64,000 bases of DNA from Helicoverpa zea (Eukaryota; Arthropoda; Insecta; Lepidoptera; Noctuidae), in contig NC_061475.1 in assembly GCF_022581195.2 (NCBI RefSeq), forward strand, positions 7,812,001 to 7,876,000. Direction: 5' to 3'. Positions 38,512 through 50,500 of the stretch are shown piece after piece; position 1 is the first letter of the stretch; every line of letters starts with the position of its first letter. A program made the position numbers and the translations under genes. The notes under the pieces were generated by a model. That model searched no databases. It was not told where the DNA came from and saw nothing but the letters and a program-made list of their open reading frames with translations.

Positions 38512-41500
38512 TCAATATTCCAACTGCACTCCTTTGCCGGTCCACTGCTCGTCCAACTTGACATCGCATTCCAAGTCTCTTAAAGCCGACTTTATGTCAA
38601 AGCCGAAGTCGGCTCCGAACTTCTCGTAAGCACTGTTGAGTAGCGGTTCGACTCCCAGCTCGTGAAATTTCGCGTTGTGTTCTTTACATCTCGCTACCAT
38701 GTTGCGGATAGCCCAGCAGGCGTTTTTCTGTGAAGAAAATGTGAATATAAAGAAATCTGCAAAACTAGGAAATATGTAGTTAGGTGTGTTAATATAGTCT
38801 ATCCTGAATGGATTTTGATGCAACTTGGCAAAACATAATATAGATACGCCTTGTATCCTTACGGCATCCCGACCAATAAAAATGGTAAATGCAAAAAAGT
38901 AATGAGTCCATCTTTTAGAAAACCCTAAAATAAATGACACGAATTTTTTCTTCTCTCTCACAGACCAATAGCAACGAAGATACAACACGTTTTAATTTTG
39001 TGTTACGTCATTTCTAGGTAGAAATTTTAATGCAAATAAAATTGGATATAAGGCATTAATGGTTGGCTGTGTCGTGGCAACTCTTAGGGTTCGTTCAGAC
39101 AGACCGGTTCGGAGAGAAGAGTAAATCCTTAACAAGTAGAAAATCGAGTACTTAGTATTTGTAGTAAGGTTTATTTTTGGATGTGCACTGCTTTTGTCAT
39201 TGCTCGAATTTCGAATTATTTGAAGACGCTCGGTGTGAAATAATAACCGACCGGCTCCAATCGACGTTTTGCTCCGATTGCATGCTGTTTAATGCTCGCG
39301 CAGTCAATCGGCTCCGGTCTGTGTGAAAAGAAAAATGCGCGCCGATGCTCTCCGACCCGGTCTATTTGAACGGACCCTTACGAACAATCCCGCAGCCCCG
39401 GCGGGCCTTGGCCCTGCTGGGCCCCTTGGCCCCTTGGCTCTGTGAGCATTATTTTGAAGTACCCTACCTGTACAGCAGCGCTGTCGGGATGTAGCTTCAT
39501 ACACTGCAGGATAGCTTGAGGCGCGGCGGCGTCCACGAACTGCTGCGAGTGCGGCGCCTCGCGCAGGCACAGCGCCGCTATACACTTTAGTGTTAGCGAT
39601 GTCGCTGTAGCGTTGTTCTGCAATAAGTACAAAATAAGGATAATAATGGGGTCAAAAAGTGCTGGAGTGGAGACCTCGGATTCGCAAGCGCAGCGTAGGA
39701 CGTCCACCAACAAGGTGGACAGACGACCTTAAAGGTCGCCTGAAGACGCTGGATGCAGGTCGCCTCCAACAGGTATCTGTGGAGATCTAAGGGGGAGGCC
39801 TAAGTTCAGCTCTAGACCAATGATGCAGTGCAGCAGGAAATAACATAGATAAGAAACAGATTAATTAATAGTTTAAAAACACTAGAAAAACAGGCTTAAA
39901 TAAATGCACGCCTATTGTGGTCAAAGTTCATTACAAGACTTCTAACACGTCCAAATACATACATTTCATAATATTGTGAACTTACCGCATGTCTGTTTAG
40001 AATCAACACTGTGATTGGCACGATACCGCTCTTGACCAGATCTCGCTTGACGTCATCATGTCCCGCCAAAGCAGTAATTCTGTTACAAATATACATAAGG
40101 ATATAAAATAATAAGTGTATAAAGTTGGCAATGTTGGAATTTAGGTCAGCCATTTCACTCGTGTGCGTTCGCGCAGCGGAATGTAGTTGAATTTAAAGAT
40201 TTTAATTATGCAGATAATTAGTGTAAGACGTCCTTTAATTGTGTATGGTAAATAAAAATTTGTGTATGCAGCCATTGTGGAGAAATTCACCAAAAACAGA
40301 TTCCGCTGGGCGAACGTTGGCGAACGTTGTCCTGGCGGAACTTTTTTTAATCCATAGACTTTAGAAGAAAAGAGATGTGTCCGAAAATTAGTGTGTATTT
40401 GTGTATAATTGATTATGTATGAATGAAATCAGTGCATGCATAAACACATGCAATGATGCATGTCGACGAAACATAAATAAATTAGACCCACTTTTACTTA
40501 CCATTAATCAAAATTAAATAGGTCATCCCCATAACAACAATCTATTTATTGTCATGGCAACAGTCAACAGTTTACTCAATAAAATCCCTTAAAGTAAATC
40601 GTCACTCTACTGAACGATTTGGAAGACAATGAACGCAATACAAGAAACAACATATTGTTGCTCAAGAAGAATCTAATATCGTACAAATCAGACATTATAC
40701 CAATCAAACCAAACGGAAATTTTCTGAACTGTCACAAACTTCGAGAGAATGACAACAGCAGAAAAAGGCGACTACCTATCTTTCGGGGATCGAAACAACG
40801 CCTTATCCACAATCAAAGTTTGGCACGAACATAACCAAAAAGTCTTAAAAGGAGACATCATCAGAACCACTGATAAAAACACAGCTATCACCAAGAACAG
40901 CATTATAAAAGTCAACCAGACATCTTGCGAAGACTTTAGTGATAGCACCGATCAATTGAAGCATAGATCCAGACATATAAACTATTGGAAGGCAGAATTA
41001 GAAAGAGCTATCAGAGATATGGATGCTGAAATCAATGTCCTAGAAACTCAAAGACAGCAGTTAAAAAATGCTATGGACACTTTGAAAATACCGGAGTATA
41101 TAACTGAAGAATGTTTAGATTTGAGAAGGAATAGAATGCAGTCAGACTTAATATATGATGAGCCACAAGAAGATCTGTTTACTGAGTCGGCTTTGATAGA
41201 AAATGTGAAAAGACTTCATAGGGATCTGTTAAGGGACGTGGAATATCAATTGGATATGAATGTGGCTTCTAAAAATTGGTTGGAAAGGGATTGGAGTGAT
41301 AAATTCTTGGCTTTTAAGTATGAGAGTCAGAACGCTTATTTGGAGACTAAAGCTGTGAATGTTAAGGATTCGGCTGGTGCTACTAGGCTCTCGGAAGGTA
41401 ACACATTTTTTTGGAATTTAATACCCGAAAAAATATTTTTTTGCGAGCATTGAAATCGGTTAATTTTATAAATCAATCAAAATTCTTTAAAATATGATTT

Positions 41501-44500
41501 AGAAAGTTCATAATATGTACTACTTAGCTATGTTGACAAATAGGTGTTTTCCATTTTCATATAAGATTGGTTTGGGGGAATTCCGTAGATAGGACTTTCC
41601 GCTTATCTTGACTTTTACTATTGTGTCTTATCAAATCTAGACACATTCAAATAATCGGTGAATGGAAGAGAATACCTAGCTACGTTCTATTTTGGAGTAG
41701 GCTTCCAGTAACACCGATGAGTACGAGTGTTTTACAAGCGACAGCCTATCTGACTTCCTCGATCCAGATACCCAGAAAACGTAATAATAATCATCGACAC
41801 TAATCAAAAAAACATTTTTCCAGGTCAATCCAACGTGCCATCCTGGGAACAGCACACGATAAACGCCTTAAACGAATTCAAGGTCACCATCGACAAATCT
41901 AAGGCTTTAAGAGCTAAAGTTGACGCAGTTCTCATAAACACCTCCCGTGATCTTCGCTCTCAAGACATTAAGGTCAACAAATCATTAAGCGAACGCATTG
42001 CAAGGACTGAACAAGTAAAAACAGAGTTAGAAAACCAGTTGAAATTGACCTTGGAAAAGATTGTGGAGACGGAGAATATTTTGGAAATGCTACATGAAGA
42101 AATGTTAAAGGTTTCACAGAGAATACAAGTAGCACAAACAAGGCTGAACACGAAGAATTGTAGACCGAATGTTGAGAACTGCAGAGAAGGGTCTTTAGTA
42201 GCCTTAATAGAAGAAGTGAGAGATTTAAATGATAGCATGAGTTTGTTGCAAAAGAGATCGATAGAGACGGAGAAGTTAAGAGCAGAGTTAATACACGAAA
42301 GGTCTTTGATAGAGAATGAGATTATCGTAAAGAAGAAGACCCTGTTTTTGGACAACGATAGATGTCTGTTTTTGAGATCGTTTTTTCAGTCTGCTGAGAA
42401 AATGTGTGGATTTTAAAGGATTAGCCAAATGTCTTAAAAACAGCCATGAAGGGCGAAGTACACAATATTTAAATTGCACGTCTCGTAGCAAAATGTTTTG
42501 GCACAAATGCTTATTAAAATATAGTTGCTTAATAGGGTGTTTGATTTTATTCCATTCCATGAAAAAGCAGATAAGAAGAAGCCTATTATCTTTTGTCAGG
42601 ATGAAGACTGTATATCAATTAATTCCAATTAATTCGGTTTAGCAATTTTAGCGTGAATGCTGGTCGGACGGACTTACATAGCTTATTTTTATTGCTAGAG
42701 AATAAAAGTTGTTCTACCCGCATTCTAAGGCAACTAGATGCATCTTGCACTATGACCTTCATCGAAGGTCAAGGTCAAATTTCAAGGTCACATTTTACAA
42801 AAAATATTTTTATGTATTTATTACTTACAGTTTATCAGCCTGTTGTACAACGCCCACATTGTCGTAGTTGTCGGCCAGAATAGTGAAAAGTACTGAAACG
42901 CCACAGTCGCTCACCATCTTACATAGTTCGTGACGGACCAAGAGACTCGCTATTGTTAACATTAGTTCTGATACTAGCGGGGGTTTTGTGTTTTCTGTGA
43001 AAAAAATATACAAATTAGAATCTTTCAGTGAAGGCACTATAGTCAAAAAATGCATTTTTAACACTTTCGCTGCCCAGCTCACCTATGCAATTCCTATCCA
43101 CATGCCCAAAAATATTTTGCATAATTACATAACAACCCGGTATTCGAGTCCAACAGCGCAATTGTATCGGAACGGGACCCTTATGCCCGAAAACCCGGCG
43201 TCCGGGTTCACTTAAGCCCCGCCCACCGAGCGTAGGCCTACCCAACAAAATTTACTAGAATATAATTATTGTGCATTTTTGATCAGAATAAAGAAAATAA
43301 ATCCCGTCTTGTTATTTAATTTATTATGTTGTTAAAGAGACTATTTTTTTAATTTTAACGTACATTATGTTAAAACAGATTTACTTAATATGATTTATCT
43401 ACATGTTTCTGTGAGCTTTTTTTTTAATCAATACAACGCCGACGTGCTTTGTTTTAACACCTGCATAGGATAACAAAGAAAATAAGTATCTAGTTTTTAG
43501 TTTAAATACTCGTAATCTCAAAAAACATGCCGACGCGCTTTGTTTGTCATTTTACGGGCCAGAGATAAAGAACCATAAATCTCGTTATTGCACAAAAGGC
43601 GATAGATGCACTTTTGTTTTAACTTTATTTCCCATTTATATTAGGCAAGGATTATCTTTGCGAATTTAACGTCTCTTGATTTGGACATACATCAATAGAT
43701 GGCGCGCGTGAGCGCATTATTACTAACATCAAACAAGATCTAACCTAAGTACGCATGTACCAAATTAATACAATACTGGAATGAAGCAATAACTGGATGG
43801 AATAATACCAATTTACGTTTTCTAATCCGTTATAAACTAAAGCGATGTTTTTTCAATTGATTTCATTTATTTACTTTTGACAACCCTTACAGCTTACTTA
43901 GCTATGGACTCGCTATTCGGGTCCTGGGCATGAGCACATGCATCTATAGCTACACATAGCGACGACTCGGTATTCGGGTTGCGGGCATAAGGAATGAACT
44001 ATGGGTCGACTCGAATCCCGGGTGCTGGGCATCGAAAGTGTTAAAAAGTTTGAACAGTATCGGGAATCGAATATAATGGCTTTTGAGTAAAAATAATTTA
44101 AAATCTATCAACATGAGTAATGTAAAACTGATTAGTTTGTTTTATTTGAAAACACTAGTCTCAGGAACTATTCTTATAATTAAAATATATTTCAGTGTTG
44201 TTTTTGTTTACCTAATACACTTGTATTACATTGTTAGCTGTGAAGGATCTACATTTTTTTTTGTACTAGCTCTCCCATAACGGGCCTGCTGGAAGAGATT
44301 ACTTATAAATTAAGCTGTGTCTTTGTACTATTTGTTTTATTTTTCTTCTTGTCTGTATGTAACAGTGTACAAGATGTTAAATAAATAAAAGAAATAACCC
44401 ACCTTTCAACAAATTAGTGAGTGGCTCCAACATTTGAGCGCCCAATTCCTTAGCGTGATCATGAGCCTTTCCAAACTCTACCCTTACATCATCATCTAGT

Positions 44501-47500
44501 GTTAACTTTCTTATTACTTGCAGTGTTTCACTTAGAAGCTGAAATAAGGATAAAAAATATTACAATAAAAGAAAAAGTCTAAATATAAAGTATCCCTATT
44601 TCTGACTGCATATGTCACCATCTTATATGAATATCAGCCAGCTGCGCAGTACATATTATAGTGCACAAGCATTTGCGCAGACACAGGTGCACTCACTATT
44701 CCTTCACTCTCATAGTTCAATGGGACGGCAATCAGACACCACCAGAGAGAAATCACAAGCATGACTGACATTTACAGGCTGTCTAAATCAGCAACTTCCA
44801 AACTTTTAGGCTGCTTTGAGAACGTTTCTTAAAGCCCACAATGCGATTTTGACCCGAACAGAGAATCATATCCGAGATCTCATGCACAGCAGTCAAGCTT
44901 GCAACCACTAGACCAATGAGACAGCTAATTCATGGATTGAGTGAAACTATAGGAAACTGCCAGTATGAAGATATTTTTAATTTTTCTATAGAATGTAGTT
45001 CTTATTTGATTTCCAAATCATATATTTTTTTCTATACTCACTTTAGTATTACCGGTAACTTTGAGCAAAAGTTTAAGGTTTTCAGAGATGTTTTTAGCAA
45101 ATAGTTTCTGTCGGTTCATCTCGTGTTTGATACAGCAATTTGTGGTCCATTTCAGTGTCGCTATTATTATGTCTTCGTTTTCTACGTTGTCTAGAATACT
45201 GAAAGATTTATGTTACATTAATATTCTTCAAGGAAGAGTTTTGGCCAAAGGGTGCTTGGCCAAAGGGTGCCGTCTTTCGAAAGATGCCGACGCTTCGTGT
45301 GCATTAGTTTCGAGTTATCTATACATATAAAATATGTATTTGAATATGTTGTAATGTTATAATAATATTTATGTATTGGTTGGTTCTATGGGTCTTAGAT
45401 GCCTAATTTAAATAAAAAAATGTGTAGAATTTTTATGATGGAGTGCTCACACGCAAAGCATCAAAGCAGAGTAGAACAGGAAAGTTAAACAACCAATAGG
45501 ATTTTGTTATTGCTAAGTTATTTACAAACTTTTTTGACTCTACCCGATTTTTGTGGAGTTTTAGTTTGATTTAAAGTTAGAATAAAAGTAGGTTCAAGGG
45601 TTTAATCAATTCTTGGAAATCTAGAGGTGACACAAGAGAAGCTGCTCAATTTTTTCCTTATAGCTGCATAATAAGTATAAGTATAGGTGATAATATATTT
45701 AATACCTTTGATTTTCTCATGAAAAAATACTTACTTCTTAATCAAATCAACGCCTTTAGCATCCAACAAATCGGGCTGCATTTCCATCAGCGCTGCCATC
45801 GCGTCCAGCACACTTATCATCAACTTTGTGTCTCTGTCTCCAAGCTCTTCAAACAGTTTGCTATGCTGAGAGTAAAGGAGATCTAACAGCACTTTGTATG
45901 CACCCTCTTTGCCTGCCCGAACTCTATGGGCAATGTCTTTTTGACATTCTGACTGGAAACAAAAAATGTTTGTTCATATTTTAAAAGCATAAAAGTTGTG
46001 GATAAAAGTATTATATTAAGATGAGAGTTATAGGAAAGTAAAGCTTAAATTATGATAAACAGGAAAAATAGTGTTAAAGGTAGTTTAAGCTTTCTACGAT
46101 TATAAACAGGAAAAATGTGATAAGTTCAGGTTTTCTGAGAAGAAAAAAAAAATATATAGAAAAAAACTCTAATCATTATTCAACCTTATTTCTTATGCTA
46201 TTAGGTTCAAAATGGCATGTTTCTTGAATGTCAGACTTTGAATAATTAGTAGGTAATAGGTATAAGTTTCTATAGAAAATTCACTGGAAAAGATGTTGTC
46301 ATTATCTATTTTAGTTCTTTATGTCATCCAATCTACCTAGATGAATATTTAGTATTGCATTTTTAATTAAATGGAACTCTTTGAATTGCATACAAAGATT
46401 CTATCTAACATGGACATGAAATTAATATTAATTCAGTAGCAGGTAGGTATTTCTCATCTATACATATAATAAAATGATAGGAAAGTCAAAACTGTACATT
46501 GAATATTTTTTTAAAAAAATGCTTGGGGGGTGATCCATAATCGATTCTGAACCCAAATATGTAGTTTTTAGAATTTTTGTCTGTATGTCTGTTTGTCTGT
46601 ATGTTCGTCATCGTCGTCGTCGTCGTCGTCCGGATAAACTCAAAAAGTACTGCATGATTTGATTTAAATCAAATTTTGCATGACTATTACCTGGGGGCCG
46701 GTTCAACACATAGGCTATATATTATCACGCTATCACCTACGGGAGATGAGCAATGAACGATTAAATGAACGAAATTCGGAAATTGGAAATTCTATATTGG
46801 CCACGCAGACGAAGTCGCGGGCAACAGCTAGTTACCAATACAAACAGTGGCGGATTTACCAATAGGCCAAGTAGGCCAGTGCCTAGAGCGGCAGATTTAG
46901 AGGGGCGGCAAATTTTGCGAATTTTTTTACAGTTTTTTTTTTTTATAATTATACGAGTACACAATCCATATATAAATAAACGATTAATAAACTCACTGTA
47001 ATATATGCTTAGGTTTATGTGATCATTAATTTTAAAATATTCCAATAGCGTTTCAATAAAAATAAATTGAAAAATCCGCTCGCTTCGCTCGCGGTTTCTT
47101 CATCTTTTCTGGTTTATTTTGCGCTCTTTGAGTCCAATCTAACAAAAAGTTAAAGCACCGAAGTAGCAAAAACAACTGACGCTCTACGCTGACGATTTCT
47201 AAGCTGTTCAGGAGGTGGAGGACTTTTGTGTCCCAAATAATTTCGCTTTTGTGTCCTCAAAACTCAACAAATTAAATATTAAAATTCCTCCAAAACAGGA
47301 AATATGGTCTGTAGTGCAAGCTTACTCACCAACAGAGCAGTCATCTACTTTAGAAATCGATGCATTTTACTCAACTCTCAACATCGCCCTAAAAAAGTAC
47401 ACATACAAACACTGCATAGTAATGGGAGATTTCAATGCTCAGATTGGAAGTCCACAAAATGGAGAAGATATTGTACTTGGCCCTTACATCAGAGGGAAAA

Positions 47501-50500
47501 GAACAAGGAACGGACAAAAACTAATAGAAATGGCGATGGAAAATAACATGAGGATAATGAACAGCCTATTCAAGAAAAGAACTTCAAAAAGATGGACTTG
47601 GGAATCGCCAGGCGGCAGTTTCAAAAACGAAATTGATTACATCTTAACAAATAGACCAAAATTAATTGACGACTGCGGCACCATTTATCTAAATTTTAAT
47701 AGCGACCACCGAGTCCTCAGAGCACGTCTGAGCAGGTCAATGGGCACTATTAAAAGTCGACCCTTCAAAGTCAGAAGACCAACACCAAATAACAAACAAA
47801 TCTTAAACACCATCAAAGACAAACTGAAATTAGTGACAGAATCATCCTTTGAGGGTATAAATACTCAGCAGAAGTACAACATACTACATGAAATATTGAC
47901 ATTGAGACCAGAACCTGATACTAAATATAATACGAAGGATAAGAAAAACTTGTCAGAGAAAGTAATTACACTCCTAGAAGCAAGATCAAAACTGTTAAAT
48001 ACTACAAAGAAAACAAAAATTATCAGAAACAAAATAAGCGAAATAAGTAAAGAAATCAAAAACCAAATAAGAAAAGACAGAGAACGCACTAGGCGTGAAA
48101 CTTTTGAAAAATACATAAGCAAAACCGGAGGTATTAAAAAGCTCTAAAAACTTTAAAAGAAAAGAAAAACTGGATACCCAATATGAAAGACCGACTTTCG
48201 AAAACGAAAACAAAAAGATATGATATACTGTCAATAGCAACTACATTCTACGAAAACCTTTACTCCAGCAAGAACCAAATAGTAAACACCGACTTAAATA
48301 ACACCGACGCGGTTCCACCTATACTAATAGAAGAAATATACAAGGCAATAGAAACACAGAAGAAGGATAAAGCTCCCGGCCCTGATAATATCAGCAACGA
48401 ATTACTTACAGATTGTAAAAACGAGTTAGTACCACTAAAGTTCGGCCGTTCAGAGAATGCGTTCCTGACACCTGTCAGTTAGTCACGACTAGTGATGGGC
48501 ACAACATAACACTGAGTTCGTTACCGTTCCTCCAAAATGAACCGCCAAATTATTTTAAGATTATTTTCGTTTTAAATTGGCGGAATCATTTAAATTTTTA
48601 TTTTAGTTATTTAAGTGGAAACCAAAAAAAGGTAATATTCATATAATAAAATTGTTTTATTTATTCTTTGTTACAAAGTTACAATTTCTATGCAATAAAG
48701 TAAGTACATTGAATTGAATGTGCGTACAGAATATTAATCAGACTCCGATTCGCTTGAGGAGGTGGTGTCTTCATCATCATCTTCCCCTACATGTATAATT
48801 ATATTATTATCAATAACAGAATCAATCCTGATATCTCGGTCAAAATGTTCCAAAATCAGGTTTTTAGTCTTCTCAACAACCCTTGCCCAGTCATCTCTTG
48901 TGACTTCCCCGCAGGCTTCTTTTAATAGGGTCATCATCTTTTTCGTGCTGAATGGCGGGGAAGTATTGTGGCGGGCGGCGTAACCTTTTATTTGAGCCCA
49001 GATTAGCTCGATCGCGTTATATTGGCAATGATACGGTGGAATTCTTAGAACGCGATGACCGTACTCCAGAGCCAGTTCATCGATTTCGTATCGCACATTT
49101 GCCGCTTTATTTTCTTTAACTAATTTAATTAGCTCTGCTTTTAGCATCTGCATATTTGCGTCAATGCCTTTTGCTTGTAACCAAGCCACCATTTCTTCTT
49201 TTTTATTAGCTTGGGTAGGGGGTTTCTGTATTTGAACCGAGTGATAGGAGGCATTATCCATGAATATTACAGAAGGCTCTGCTAGGCTGGGCAAAAGCAC
49301 GTTCTGGAACCACTCTTTAAATGTAGTGGCATTAATTTCCTCGTGGTAGTCATTTGTGGTTTTTGATTGAAATGCCAGTAACGCGTTCTCCACAAAGCCG
49401 TATTTTGCAGAACCTGCGTGGCATATTATCAGACGGGCCCCCTTACCCATTGGTACTTTTGACGTTGACGCTTGTGTATCATCCGTCCAGGAACGGGAAA
49501 CCGTGTGATTGGCGTTTAGCCATGTCTCGTCAATGAACACGACATTATCCCAGTTATCAATTTTTTTTGCTTCCCTCAAAAAACTTATCCTTTTTAAAAT
49601 TACGTCGTATCGTTCTAATAAAATTTTTCTTTTGTCTGTTTTTTTATACGAAAAACCTATATCTTTTAAGATTTTGGTTAAAGCAGTTTTACCCCCCCTA
49701 AACAGTCCAGCTTCTCTTAAGGATGCCAAAAGCTTCTTCCTGTTGAGATATTCATTTCTGGAATAGTAACCATATATATGATTTCTGATTGCATCGGCGT
49801 CAAAGGTGTCAATATCTGTCACGGGTTTAGTTCTACGTTTCTTCTTCGGAGTACGTAAAATATTATCTTCCATGCCAGTCGAGCCGAACTTTTCTTTATT
49901 AATATTTGTTATCGTTCGTTTGCTAACTCCAAGCGCCTGAGAGACGCGTTCTTGTACTTGTTCGACAGGTATCAGGGGTCCGCAATTTTGCCGCTCCCGC
50001 TCAAAGTAATCTTGCAGCTTGATGATTAACTCACGGGCTCCACTTTTCAATGTTTGTCCACGTTTAGGCATTATTATGCACCAAAAGTAAAAAGAACGCA
50101 ATAAAAAACACAATCGAAGTCCTATTTAGCGCCGATGTCAGTTTGAAAAGCAGAAACAGTCTTAAGGAGATGAGTTACGCACGAAGAATTTATGTCGACT
50201 AATTTATTTATACGGGCGGCGCCCTATTTATATGTGTACGCCTGCGACAACGAAAATCTGATTTTGAAAATTTAAAATTTTGAATTTGACATTTGAACTT
50301 CATTGTATTTTTCTTCATGACTATTGAAGGTTGCGAGTCGAAAAGGTTGTATGCGTTTCATGTCGCTACAAGTCCATTAAACATAAGCCGGATAATCAAA
50401 TAAAAACCATAGACATAATATAGTAAACAGGACTGCGCACATATTATACTACTTACTTATTGGTGTCTATGAGATTAAGCTATGTGAGACAAATCCGAAT

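Noticed and set aside
38728..38988. Upstream half of the minus-strand open frame ending at 38512
   Set aside because: A strong acceptor at 38728 and frame continuity with exon 8 show that only 38512-38727 is ARMC6 coding; the rest is intron.
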